From Antedon mediterranea (lineage: Eukaryota > Echinodermata > Crinoidea > Comatulida > Antedonidae), in assembly GCF_964355755.1 (NCBI RefSeq), contig NC_092674.1:6453001-6517000 (forward strand): a DNA stretch of 64,000 bases. The letters run 5' to 3'. This document shows positions 34,930 through 47,248 of this stretch, one piece after another. The notes below the pieces were generated by a model, which was given only the letters and a program-made list of their open reading frames with translations, was not told where the DNA came from and made no database searches. Positions within the stretch are counted from its first letter, which is position 1. Each line of letters opens with the position of its first letter. Both the position numbers and the translations under genes were made by a program.

Positions 34930-37108
34930 TTAATATGAGTTCTTTCTTTTCTTGTGACCTTTCTTTGGTGGATCTGGAAAATAAAAGCGTCCAACAAGAC
35001 CAAAATGATCTGATAAGTCGGTGATGACCAGACTCCCTAGGCAGTCAGGTGATGTCGCAGATACGTAGCCTCCCGTTGTTGCGTTGACACAGATGTTTAG
35101 TGGCTTCGTTTTTGGTTTGAAGACGCTTAGAAGAGATTTAGCGTTAGATTTATGAGCAGAGCTCAACACAACGTAGTCTATCCACTGTTCTTGTGGTTCG
35201 TTAACTAGACGATTCAAGTCATTTGTAAGCGGATCAAAGGTCGTTCTTACACGTCCAACTCTACGAGGTAAGATTGCGCCCATATTTTCGAGAACTCGTT
35301 CAGCATGGTCTTGGAAGTTGTTCAGATCGGCGTTGAAATCTCCCGCCATAATGACCGCTTCGGTGGAAGGAATGTTACGTCGTGATATAAAGTTTTCAAA
35401 CTCGGTGGCTTGAAGTTCCCGGATTGCTTGCCTAGAATCGCCAACCTGCGCCTGCATGTGTGTACCAAACACGTGATACGGGAGAGTACGGTTGTGGACT
35501 GTCTTCATCACGTGCGCGTACATGATTCCCTTTGACGAAAATGGATCAAATGTCGTTGGATCAGTGTTGTTAAATATGTAATCTTCGTAGTATGCAATTG
35601 GCCAACGTGAGGCAATAAATGTTCCGCCATTTTCAAAGATTAAGAAGTTTTCGGCTTCTTCTGCAATTCCAACATTTGGAGTGACGTACTTGAAACCATA
35701 GTATTTCAACAGATCTCTAAAATCAAGTTTGCCAGGAAAGCATCCGCCCATAGCTAGTTCTTGGAAGACGATGACGTCAACTCTTCGGATGTTCTTTAAT
35801 ATTTCAAGAGGTATACGACAGGTTCGTTCTCTCTGACCAGTGTATTGGTAAGATGGTGGTATATTAAAAATCGGAACCGAATACTCGTAGTCCAGCTCCA
35901 ATACATTATACGACACCACTTGCAAGAAGTTAGCTGGAGTTGATGGAAGAAGAGGGCGTGCTTTTGGTGCTGCACATATCACTACGTCACTGCAGCCAAC
36001 AGTCTCTACATCGCAATTGACAGTGCTTGTACAGATGTAAGAAAGACCAAATTGTTTGCATGTCAATGCACTGTACTCAGTTTCCTCCGTGCTACTAGCT
36101 GAGGAATAAATCAAACATTAAATGCGCATTTCATAATTGCGGGGTTTCTATTTCTACTACTTAAGCCTAATAGTTGTAAAATGTTTTAGCAAGTTTCAAT
36201 CATAAAAGGCTCGTATTGTTGCTCTGAACATGTTCGTCTTTCTTAAAGCTCTGTCTACACTATCAAACTTTATGTGACAAAAAATGTGAGATGCCCATAT
36301 ATGGACACATGATATCATATCACTACCATATTTGGGCACATCACACTTTGTCAAACTAGTTTGATAGTGTAGACAGAGCGTAAGTTATGTATATTACTGC
36401 CACGAGCAGGTAAAACGTTCAATGTTTCAGTGACACATTTATTCAGATTTTTCTGCGTAAATTGCAATTGTAACTTACATAACCAAACAAATGGCCGCTC
36501 GTCATTGGTTAGTTTTTCATCTTCATCTCCGTTGCAACTCCGATACAACCGACCTGAAACCATCAAAGTAGGCTTACAGTAAATACCATAACATTGTTCT
36601 TAAATAAACGTTAAGATATAATACAGACATTTGTGAAACGAAATAAAACTCTGTGGAACCGGGTGTTTCACGACAATGCGAGTACCCACTATTGGGTCTA
36701 AGAGTATGTCTGCTAATAATGTTCCTGAGCGTGCGCAGAATGACTTTTTGACTTGACAGTTCCGTAGTCTAGTAGCATCGAGTGTCCGATAGACCTAACG
36801 CGAGTAAAACAATCAATTTTGTTCTAAAATCTGGAAGGGCAACTTTTTTTTCTGTGGCTTAGTAAAAAATACAATTGATTATTGTGTTAACAAGCACCCG
36901 TGCTAGGACTACTTAAGTATTCATAATTAACACAATATGCTAATTTACATTTAACCCGTCAGTTGGTGACTTCATAACTATCAGAAATGAATAGGAATAT
37001 AACAGGCTACATTGTAATAATTCAAACATTATTTGTATACATACCTTTTGAATGTTTTGAAGTCACACATTGGATGAGATACACCAGTAATAGAGCCTTA
37101 AGAATCAT
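34930..37108 (-). CDS. Secreted sphingomyelinase C-like phosphodiesterase, copy 1
   Basis: Minus-strand exons 37045-37108 (signal peptide, MILKALLLVYLIQCV), 36479-36553 and 34930-36098 (stop) are all joined in phase 1 with GT-AG borders, giving 435 residues. A short segment with SCNGDED...RPFVW and a Cys-rich region (five Cys between residues 60 and 88) precede an endonuclease/exonuclease/phosphatase fold. Expected metal and catalytic sites are visible: Asn in SYNVLELD (N111), Glu in FQELAMGG, His in GTHMQAQ, Asp/Asn in AGDFNADL, Asp in IDYVV and the C-terminal SDHFG. The pattern FENGG...IASRWPI...SKG is that of the bacterial-type neutral sphingomyelinase family, predicted to release ceramide and phosphocholine outside the cell. 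The tail is short and basic. It is the downstream member of a tandem pair. Confidence 0.88.
36243..36384. mobile_element. TTAA-type MITE copy in the large intron of sphingomyelinase copy 1
   Basis: A nearly complete copy: CTTAAAGCTCTGTCTACACT at the left and GATAGTGTAGACAGAGCGTA at the right. It lies between exon 2 (36479-36553) and exon 3. Confidence 0.88.
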
Positions 37109-38900
37109 AATTAAGCCGAGGTGTGCTATCGTCAAAATAAGAGTGTCCTCCGCCGATTACCAAAGACAACTGACCAAACCTCTTCCAAATTATTCAAACC
37201 TTCAGAGATCTTAAAGGATTATCCGCGTCGGCGGAAGGATTCATTTTTCACGAACATTTTTGTCAAGTGTCAAGTAAACAAATATATATTATTATTTATT
37301 ATTTAGTCTCAATTTTCGTAGAATATATACCCGGGTATAATTATTAATAATATGCATATACAGTTTTAGGCGCATATCGTGATTTTATTTAATATGTGAA
37401 AATACAGTGCAATATGATTATATGATTTTTTTTAGAATGAAATCGTCCAATATTTTGTCAAGTGATTTCAAATCATGGTCAATGTGATTAAAAGTACAAT
37501 TGTACTTTATTTATAATACTTATTATTTATAATAAAAAAATATTGTTTTAAATCTTTTCATCAAGAACGGCAATCAATCCAAGGACTAGTTGACTCGCCT
37601 ATCCGTATACGATTACCAACATGACTGCACCCAAATATGGGATTAGGCTTCATTTCAACATTGTTTGTAGGCTTGGTTTCCACTAGCGACGCAACGTAAC
37701 GCAACCTACGCGACGTACGAAAATTTCCTTCCAATAAATAATTGTGTTTGCCCCCACCTGCGTGAAATCAAACCTGCGATGTTTGCAGCACTGTTGCGTC
37801 GTCGGTTCCCACTTAAGCTTAGTTCCCACTAGAACGTAACGCAAAGACGTAAACGCAACGCAAGCGTTTTAACCAATGACAAGCGAAGTTATAGACAGTT
37901 AGCAATCACAAGCGAATAAGCCATCGCTTGTGATTGGTCAATTCACTTGCGTTGCGTTACGTCCTTGCGTTGCGTCGCTAGTGGGAACCACGCTTTATGA
38001 TTACTCAATACAGCACTTTTCGTCAATACGTCGCTGCGTTGCGTTCTAGTGGGAACCACGCTTTAAGAGGCCCATTACATCTTTCTCTTCCTTCATCAAT
38101 TGTAAGTGCCGCCCGCCCACAGAATGAATTTAGTACATTTGGGTGTGGCTATTTTTAATTACAGCCCATTTCAGTGAAATCCCAACTTTATGCCTAATTG
38201 TTATTATTAGCCTCATGGTTTATCGGTATTGAAACAAAAACTGGACTGATCAATCTCCATGTTTGCTGTTTTAAATCATCTAATCTGAGCTGAAAATACT
38301 TGTGCTACTCTGATCGTGTTTGTCTCGTCCGCGCACTGTCTACGCCAATTCATGGTACGGTCGTCAACTTCCATCATATATATTAGGATGACGTAAAGTA
38401 TATCTGAGACAACTGAAAACGGCAAGGAGCTACCGAGAAAGCTTATCCAAACATTTCCTAATTATTAAAAGTACGAAAAAACACAACTAAAAACAAAACA
38501 CAAAACAACAACCTATCTAAACATTCTATAATATGATTTTTTTACATGGTAGTAAATATAGTTGTAACGTTTCTTTAGGTAGGCCTAGCTTTGTGCATAA
38601 CGTTCTAAAAAATAAAGTAATGCTATGCAGTGATGATAAACTAACAATAATAAAGTAGGTCTAATAATAAATAATAAATTGCACAAGTTTATATACCGGT
38701 ACTACAACTACATTTAAACAAAATTAAAAGTAGTAGAATCAACCGATGTAAATAAAACTTCAATCTTCAGTGATTCTTAGCTTCTTTAGCAGCAAATATA
38801 TTTATTTAGGAAAGGTATATTATTGCCTTATTTATACTCTACAAAAATATAGCTGTTATAATCAAACAGGGGCATTTAATTTTAGGACAAATTTTATCGT
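37109..38900. other. Spacer between the two sphingomyelinase-like genes
   Basis: No exon was seen. It holds the inverted-repeat cluster at 37669-38067; the remainder is AT-rich, with direct TAATAATA runs near 38640. Confidence 0.5.
37669..38067. mobile_element. Nested MITE-like repeats with CGTAACGCAACG-type arms
   Basis: GGTTCCCACTAG or close variants occur at about 37677, 37805 and 37825, and inverted (CTAGTGGGAACCACGCTTTA) at about 37977 and 38048. GCAACGCAA words run inward. At least one complete inverted-repeat unit spans about 37815-37996 and is probably nested in another. A half copy is at 46874-46990. Confidence 0.6.
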
Positions 38901-41900
38901 TTACAAGAATCTCCAATTCTTACAGCATTTCTTCTTGGTCAACTTTTTGATCACTGGGTTTCGTGGAAATATAAAAGAACCAACAACCGCGTAGTGGTCT
39001 GATAAGTTTGTAACTTCAAGACTCTGGTTGCAATCTGATGATTTCGAGCTGACGTAGTCTCCAGTTGTTGCACTTATACAAACGCTAAACGCGTTCGGGT
39101 CTTGTGGCTTGAACGCAACTAAGTTAGCACTGACGTCTACTGTTAAATGAGATGAACTTAGGACAACATAATCTAACCATTGATGGTCAGGCTCATTAGA
39201 TGATATGATCAATTCATTTGTAAGCGGGTCCCACGTCGTTTGCAATGGTCCAACTTTACTAGGAAGAACGCCTCCCATTTGAGAAAGAACCCGGTAAGCG
39301 TGGTCTGGATAGTTGTTCAAATCAGCGTTGAAATCTCCCGCCATAATAACTGCTTCCGACGACGATATACCAAATCCTTCGATAAAATCAAAGATCTCAG
39401 CTGCCTGTGCCTCACGAACAGTCTCTCTTCTAGAGCCAACTTCAGCCTGCATATGGGTACCAAACACATGGTACGGAACGGCTCCGTTTCCATCAGATTT
39501 CATTATATGCGCGTACATTACGCCCTTTGACGCGTACGCATCTGTAGTAGTAGGATCGGAGTTAGTAAATACGTGGTCTTCATAATACACAATCGGCCAA
39601 CGTGACGCAATAGCAACTCCGCCATTTTCGTAAATAAGTGGGTTATCTCCCTCTTCTTCTTCAACTCCAACATTAGGAGTAACAAAGGTAAAACCATAAT
39701 AATTCAATAAATCTCTGAAGTCCAAATCGTCTGGAAAACATCCTCCCATGAAGAGTTCTTCCATAACAAGAACATCGGCATGCGGGTGATTCTGCAAGAT
39801 ATTTAAAGGTATACGACAGGTTCGTTCTCGCTGACCACTATACACGTAAAGCTTTGGTAAATTTAGTATATCCGGATCATAAAGATAGTCAAGCTCATAG
39901 ATATTATAGGCAACAACCTGCAAGTTGTTGGCAGAGGTAGCTTCAGTAAGAGGTTGTGCCTCTGGTGCGGCACATAGTGCCTCAGCTGTACAACCCGTGC
40001 CAGCTGAATCGCATGATGAACTGGAACAGACAAAGTCTAGGCCAAATACTGAGCACGTCAATCTGCTTGGTGGACTGGATGTCGAAGAATGATCTGATAA
40101 ATAACAAATAAATTATACATATAACACGTTTAAATTTTCAGCAACCACAGTTTGTATTGTAGACACGTGTGCAGTCTATTGTAATATAAAGCATTTATGA
40201 ATAGAAGGCCACTGTCAAAGTCTTGCATGCTCTAAAATATTATTTTACGCCGATTTTCCATCAGCGGCGAATTTGTTCGCGCGAATCGAAAGCGCCAGTT
40301 TATACGCATGCGTATTTCATCTTCCAAATCCCTATCTACGCATGCGTATAAGTTGACGCTTTCAACTCGCGCGAAAAAAATTCCCCTAGTTGAAAATCAG
40401 CTGTCTAGTCCTATTTATTAAACGTAACCGGCCGGAATAGCCTAGTATAATAATTCAAATATATTTCCAAATTACGGTCGTAAGAAAATAAACTTTTCGT
40501 GGTCCGATTTTGATGAAATAAAAACCAATTGTTAAGCAACATATATTTTATCATCAATTAATACTCGACGCATACATGATAATAAAGAAATCAGACTGCG
40601 CATACGATTTATACATGGGTACGTTTTTACATTAGCAATTGATCTATAGAGGGCTTCGGCAAGAGACATGCGGTAGTGTTCACAGGGCGTGTATGGTAGC
40701 GGTGCTTTAATATAGGCTGGGAAGTGTATTCTTCTTTGATATTTTCATCAGTCCTTCTATTTCAATATTACAGTAATTTGATTTCACGAGAATACACTCC
40801 GGGTTTTCCATTTTTTTTTTCCTATGAGGTTAAGAAAATCATGAATAATTCATTACCTTAATTAATCTCTCTTCATGCTCTATAATGTCCCATATTATGT
40901 CATAATCTAATGAATTATTCATGATTTCTGCGTTAGTCTCTTAGGAAAGAAAATTCCTCCGGGTTTAACATTTCTATATTTTAAAATATACACCTTTGCA
41001 ATTTTAAAATAAGGAGTGCTATTTCACGATGCTCGTTCTACGTCATCACTGTCCAATGGGGTTATAATAAATGTTGTTGTAAAGGTGTATATAATAAAAT
41101 ACTGTACAACTTTTAAACTTCTTAAGTCTAATAAAGACCAAGTACGTACCGACCCATACAAATGGACGACCTTCTCGTCGAAGTAGATCATCCTCTCCGC
41201 CAACACAACTCCAATAGTCTATACAGTATACATGACAAAAAATACATATTTATAATTATTGGAAGTGATATCAGCTTTTTAAAATACCTTAATTCAGAAT
41301 CATACGATAAACACATTATTATTTTTGATTGGTTTAAAATGCTGGTAGCTATAAACATATCATACATTATGTTTTAATGACTGATCATTAAATATACACT
41401 TGACTGCGTTTACAATTCGTGCAGTTAATTTCCATTGTTTATTTGTTGATGTCTCAATTGGTGTTTAAACTTTTTCTTATCTACATACAAATCTTACATT
41501 TCGTGTAGGCTGCATGCACGTTACTTTTTGTCCTCATTTCGTAAATATTATGTGGTATTGAATGCCATATAATAACGGTGGGACGGATTTATTTAATCAA
41601 GGGGTAATCTATGGTTTTTTCCCACCTATTATCTTGTACCAAGACTGGTAAGAATGGGTGTAGTGGGACACATTACTATGGTATACTGTAGTAAAAGGAG
41701 AGGTAATAAACATCGCTGGGGGTTGTTTGTTTTTGGTACTTTTCACCATCACAACAAACAAGCATTTACGTGCATGATGGGTACAAACCTAGATTAATTC
41801 TTTACGGGATTTTGAAAGCAGAAAAGGAGTATTGCTAGTGTTACAGAACGATAACTGAATAAAATGATTAATGGATGACGTAATCATTTTTAGATATTCT

Positions 41901-42347
41901 ATAGTACTACTGTTCAATCTTGGTCGGAATTTTATATAATAAAAATTACAATATAGGCCTATATTATTTGGAGCACTGTCCAAAATGAAATACTAGGCCT
42001 ACAATAGCTTGAAGATAATTTATGCCTATACTTATAATTTGTAACCATCCTCTGATGTGATGTGACGTCACAACACAACCACCACGCATCACTATGTAAA
42101 TGGTACGATAAACAGGGTTTGTTAATTGCCTTACTTATTTAATTTACTTTAAATGGATATGAAAGGGTTCCTATAGCAATATCATTGTATTTGCTCAACA
42201 TGTAGATCACTCAGTTTTAAGCTTACCATAGTTATACTACATGTTTTGGAGGACAACTCCCTCAAAACGCCCCTGGGCGTAGATACACTTACCTGCGTAG
42301 ACATAATGTGGAAGAAAAATGGATAATACGGTCCAGAAAAGAATCAT
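38901..42347 (-). CDS. Secreted sphingomyelinase C-like phosphodiesterase, copy 2
   Basis: Minus-strand exons 42293-42347 (signal peptide, MILFWTVLSIF), 41150-41218 and 38901-40093 (stop) are all joined in phase 1, giving 438 residues. The layout is identical to copy 1: a small SCVGGEDD...RPFVW exon, a Cys-rich region, then the endonuclease/exonuclease/phosphatase domain. Metal and catalytic motifs are kept: AYNIYELD, MEELFMGG, GTHMQAE, AGDFNADL, LDYVV and SDHYAV. The ENGGVAIASRWPI and SKGVMYAH blocks also match copy 1. Predicted role: extracellular hydrolysis of sphingomyelin. Some relatives in other organisms are membrane-damaging, but a digestive or lipid-signalling role is equally possible. 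Main differences from copy 1 are a more acidic middle (VEEEEGDN) and a Cys-containing tail (KKCCKNW). Confidence 0.9.
40249..40402. mobile_element. Short hairpin MITE-like repeat, family 3
   Basis: The arms CCGATTTTCCATCAGCGG... and ...CCCTAGTTGAAAATCAGC are inverted. TATACGCATGCGTA lies near the middle of each arm and TCGCGCGAA between. It is in the intron between exons 2 and 3 of sphingomyelinase copy 2. Confidence 0.65.
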
Positions 42348-42830
42348 GGTGAAAGAATTATGAGATGACAACTCTGTAGCCGTAACTCTGTATTGCATGA
42401 CATCAAACATAGTTTATGCAAATCACACCTTCCAAATGCTGGTACCAGCATTGATATTGATATTATTTAACCAATTTATCAATTAATCAATATAATTTAC
42501 TGCATGCAATGACTGTCATTGCACAAAAAACACAGGGAATTAATTGATAAAATGATAATTAATTGTTATCATTGTTAGCAATACTATTCTCGTACCTGTT
42601 CACGTCCTTCTCAATGTTTGTGTTTTTTATCTAATCGGGGATCGGAATTTACAATATTCATACATATTTATGCCAAGGCTCGAAGCTTTACAAATATAGA
42701 AATCTGCTTCATTCTATTGTACTCAAATGAAACATATTTAACTAAATCTGAAATCATTCTTGCAATAACCTTGCATACACAACTCGTCATAAAACCATCG
42801 TATAATAAGCAAATAAGAATGTTCTCTAGC

Positions 42831-42895
42831 AGTATTCGAACACGTGAATTCTCACAAGCTAAGCACCACTCCATTAGACCAGGCGTTTAAACACG
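42831..42895 (-). repeat. tRNA-like repeat head
   Basis: The minus strand has an A-box-like TGGTCTAATGGAGTGG and a B-box-like GTGTTCGAATA. A relative in the same orientation lies at 43255-43318. Confidence 0.4.
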
Positions 42896-42969
42896 TCGTC
42901 TGATAGAATTGTGCTTAGCATGTGAAAAAAATTGAAAACCGGTGTTTCAACCCTAGAGGAAAAAATACA

Positions 42970-43235
42970 TCATTGTCCTGCTAACATATCTTAATCCCGC
43001 TTTAAGCTGTACCCTATTCCGATAACACACCTTGTCTCGATAACATCGAAAGACAACTTGTTCATTCAATAACCGATCAAACACGGTGTATGTGATCTAC
43101 ATCATTGTTCTGCTAACATATACCAATTTAAGCCGTATCCTATTCCGATAACACACCTTGTCTCGATAAAACATCGCTTTACAAAAAACAACTTGTTCAA
43201 TAACCTATCAAACACGTTGTATGTGATCTATTGAT
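42970..43235. repeat. Two diverged direct repeats of about 130 bp
   Basis: Both halves contain CATCATTGTYCTGCTAACAT, TATTCCGATAACACACCTTG, TCTCGATAA and GTATGTGATC. A third partial copy is near 44095-44160. Confidence 0.7.
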
Positions 43236-43254
43236 CGGCATCAACAAGTTTTTA

Positions 43255-43318
43255 CCGGACAATTACCGGGATTAGAACCCGTGACCTCTTGCATGGCAAG
43301 CACCATTTCATTAGACCA
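43255..43318 (-). repeat. tRNA-like repeat head
   Basis: The minus strand has GTGGTCTAATGAAATGGTGC and a good T arm (ACGGGTTCTAATCCCGG). The anticodon loop lacks the usual U33, so it is a tRNA-derived repeat rather than a gene. Confidence 0.45.
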
Positions 43319-43844
43319 CAAATTCCGCTAGACAATACTCGATACTGTGTACTCCACATCATGAGATTAATAATTACCAGTAACATGGGCACATTCTGTA
43401 ATACAGTTACATCATACGTGGCGAACTTGTGTTACGGTAGTCCTATGGCCCATGGTACATGTCCCACTGTATTAAATACTTGCCATGATACTGATAAATT
43501 AATTATACAAAGTACCGAGAATCGGCTAAGTTTAGTAATGACAATAAGTTGTCGTCCCTTTGAATAGAATAACATTTAAAGCATTATGAAATAAAATGAT
43601 ATCGAGTACTTGCTAACATCATTTAATGTTATTTGAACATTTCAGATATTCAATAGTATCTGCTTGATCGCAGTTCTATTTATAAAATACTATGTATTAT
43701 ATTTGCAAGCTGACTTTTCCCATAATGCTTCACGCGTGCGCAACTTTGCCCATAATGCATTCCCCCATAGCACTTCATGGTCCGCACACCCCGGTGCTAT
43801 CGATCGGGGTTGGTGAAATCAACAGTCCCTTTGTGAACAGAAAC

Positions 43845-43990
43845 TCCCTACAGCTTGACAGACTGAGCCTCTATAATGGACAGTTTGAGCCCATATAATG
43901 ATGGACAGTTTGAGCCCCTTTAACGATGGACAGGTGCCCCTATAACGATGGACAATTTGAGACCCTATAAAGTACAGATTGATCTGATAT
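43845..43990. repeat. Degenerate 20-30 bp repeat
   Basis: GACAGTTTGAGCCC(C)TATAATGATG-like units occur about five times. They recall the CCCTATTA/GGGGT wording of other dispersed repeats here. Confidence 0.5.
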
Positions 43991-44544
43991 ATTGGACAGT
44001 TTTTAATAACCCTGGTACTATAACAGGTGTTTGAACCATATGACCATTACAATCCTTGACTCATAACATAGTTTACTAATCCAAATGTAAGATATAGCAA
44101 CACACCCTGTCTCGATATTCGATAAGATCGCAACAAACATATTCAATAATACTCCACCGAGATATTATAATGCAAACAGTGATATATTAATCGTGAAGGG
44201 CCTTCAACACAATTTACATTTGACATATGTGATTATTTTAATCTGTGTGCACTTTTTATTAGTTCTTTAGATCTACCTTTGTCGTGTTGATAATCACCGA
44301 AGCATGTCCGCTTAACTTCGCCTTTGCTATTTAAGCGACAGACTGTATTTTTCTGTTCAGTTCATTGAACGTCTTCCACTAAATTGCTGTGTTTCCAGGG
44401 TTTCCTTTCCAGCGTCTGAACTGACTGCCAGACTAAACAACTTACCATAGACATAATTATAATGTAAGTATACGGCTAAGTTAGTCGAATAAGTTAGGGC
44501 GCAATGGTGGGGGATAAACCGTAGGCATATCCTTAATGCAACCA

Positions 44545-45065
44545 GGGAAGAATGCTCTTCCCTGGTAAGAATACCGCGTCCCTGGTAAGAATGCGCGTCC
44601 CTGCTAAGAATGCGCGTCCCTGGTAAGAATTCTCTTACCTGGTAAGTATTCTCTTACCCGGTAAGTATTCTCTTACCCGGTAAGTATTCTCTTACCCGGT
44701 AAGTATTCTCTTACCCGGTAAGTATTCTCTTACCCGGTAAGTATTCTCTTACCCGGTAAGAATTCTCTTACCCGGTAAGAATTCTCTTACCTGGTAAGTA
44801 GGCCTATTCTCTTACCTGGTAAGTAGGCCTATTCTCTTACCTGGTAAGTATTCTCTTACCTGGTAAGTATTCTCTTACATGGTAAGTATTCTCTTACCTG
44901 GTAAGTATTCTCTTACCTGGAAAGAATGCCGCGTCCCTGGAAAGAATGCCGCTTCTCTGGTAAGCATGCGCGTCACTGGTAAGAATACCGCTTCCCTGGT
45001 AAGAATGCTCTTCCCTAATGGTAAGTATGCTCTTACCTAGTGGTAAGAGCTCTTCCTAGTAAGAT
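44545..45065. repeat. 19-bp GGTAAGTATTCTCTTACC minisatellite
   Basis: About 25 units. The central units read CTTACCCGGTAAGTATTCT and repeat every 19 bp; flanking units diverge to TCCCTGGTAAGAATGCGCG. TTACCCGGTAA makes each unit a short palindrome. Some units carry a TAGGCCTA-like insert. Confidence 0.92.
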
Positions 45066-46571
45066 GATCTTCTATGCTACACAACGGACTTAATGTTGCT
45101 AAAAGTTAAAACGCAATCAACCTACCGTCGCTACGAACTATAGGCCTTTTTTTTTTCTATTTATGCGATATTATTACAACTCATTCGCTCTTACGTTTTT
45201 TTCAATATGTCCTATGAATTTTTTACCTTCCTCACAATTGTTTTAAATAGAAAAAAACATATATTTTGTTTTACTTCATTCGGTAATAACGTGTATTATG
45301 CGTAATAAAAAATTGTTTCCATTATTGTATTTGTTTAAATGCTCAAATTAAACAATCTGCAAGCCTACATCATACAATCGATTTATAATGGCTATTTGAT
45401 GTTGTTTATTATTATAAAAGGAACATATGTGAGGCGACTGTTTATGTTTACTGTATGTTATAAATAAAGATTAATATTTAACATTTATTAATACATTGTC
45501 CAGGTTTTGATTTATAGGTGTTTACATGGTGTTCGATGATGAAACATTTTATTGGCATTACATCAACATTTTCATCACAGTTAAAAACAAAATCCTCAAA
45601 GAACACTCTAAAAAGGTCAGACAATGTTAAACGGATAAAGAAATATTATGGTTGAATAACATTCAAATCATCAGAAAACCGAAAAAACGGATAACTAGAA
45701 TAAACAAGAAATATTTCTTACAAAAAACGCCGCTCGACATTTAAAAAATAATCTTTTTTTCTTTCTTCAGATATATGAAGTTATTAATTATTAAAAGATG
45801 TCCTTTAATCGCAAAAATGCATACAAATCAAAGATAGTTCTTTAATTATGAATCAGATTATGCCCATTTTTTTACTAGTTAATTGTATACTATTACTATA
45901 ATATAAAACACAATTTAATAATAATTTAATGTTTTTGTTACCGGGGAAACGTGTAGCAAAATAAAATATGTTGGTTAATCGCAAAAATACACAAAATCTA
46001 ACATAGCTATTTAATTATAAATCACATCATGCCCATTTTGGTGGGTGTTAGTAATCTGGTTGTATTTCATTGAATAATTGATAATTATGCTAATTTTCAA
46101 CAGCATTTGAAAGAAGACATGTGTACCTTTTCAACAATGTTTTATTTGCCAACAAATATTAATCTACTATAATTAAAAAATGGTAAATTTTGAAATGTGC
46201 TGTGTGTGTGTGTGACCTCAACCTGTAGGTAACTGAATACTCTCTAGACAACGTGACTTCACGGCGTAAAGTGAGAAATTCTTCCGCAGTCTGTTGATTG
46301 GCGTCAACCAATCAAAGGGCGAGAATCCAAAATCGTTCAACCGTGAGCCCTCATAGACTCTCTTTTCCCATACGTTTTTTGGGTCCAGCAGCTGGTACCT
46401 ATAAATTATAGTCGAGTTTACAAATTATTAAAATAACTATAACTATAACTTATAACTATAGAACCGCGACGCTAAAGCTTCTTAATGAGTACGTCTACTT
46501 GGGACATAGCTGCCTAAAGCCGCGGCGCGAAAAGTATTGTTATTTTAGTATAAGTATCTATTCAACAAACG
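45066..46571. other. Non-coding, AT-rich
   Basis: No exon, RNA gene or clear repeat beyond a (GT)n run near 46200. Confidence 0.4.
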
Positions 46572-46686
46572 TTAAGCTCTGTCTACACTATCAAACAAGT
46601 TTGACAAAATAAAGTGTGATGTGTCCAAATATGGTAGTGATATGTCATCTTGTCACATAAAGTTTGATAGTGTAGACATGGCTCTA
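46572..46686. mobile_element. TTAA-type MITE copy
   Basis: The left edge TTAAGCTCTGTCTACACTAT is intact. The right end reads GATAGTGTAGACATGGCTC. Confidence 0.82.
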
Positions 46687-46774
46687 GACTCTGTCCATTA
46701 GAAATTGTACGCATATGGGACATTCCCGCGTGTACGATAGTTGTTCGTGTGAACGCAGAGAGGTTCGGGTTAAG

Positions 46775-46995
46775 CTGCATTCACACTTGTTACGGAACGA
46801 AAGACGACCGTTCAATTAATCATACGATTTTCCATTACAACAATGCGCCGTCTTCCGTGTGTAGGTTAAGGCTTGGTTCCCACTAGGAAGAAGCAACGTA
46901 AAGAAATAAGCGCAACGCAACGTAATTTGGTAAATCCAAGCGATGGATTATTTGAACTGTCGCTTGTCATTGGTCAATTCGTCATGAGCTTATTT
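46775..46995. repeat. Fragments of two further inverted-repeat families
   Basis: CATTCACACTTGTTACGGAA (46780) is a relative of the GTTCCGTG...GTGTGAATG block near 53390. GGCTTGGTTCCCACTAG (46876) is an end of the family at 37669-38067. Confidence 0.5.
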
Positions 46996-47084
46996 CGATA
47001 CTAGCCTAATGTATACTTCAGTAATTACCAGAGTCATAATTGGAGTACAGTATAACCCACCTTTTTGGGAAACTTTCCGTTAAA

Positions 47085-47210
47085 TGAACGAAGGTCAATT
47101 TATGTTTTAACACTAGGGCAAACTCCTATTAAAGCTACGTCTCTATTAAGGGGACAACATGTTGGGTCCCCGAATGTATCCCCTTAATAGGGGTTCTATT
47201 GTATACTAAT
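47085..47210. repeat. Dispersed repeat with CCCCTTAATAGGGG wording
   Basis: CTATTAAGGGGACAACATG then ATCCCCTTAATAGGGGTTCT. Related phrases occur near 5690-5820 and 8220-8330 and resemble the monomer of the minisatellite at 1-410. Confidence 0.55.
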
Positions 47211-47248
47211 TATAAATGGCATGTTTTATTTCACCTGCAGAAACAACA

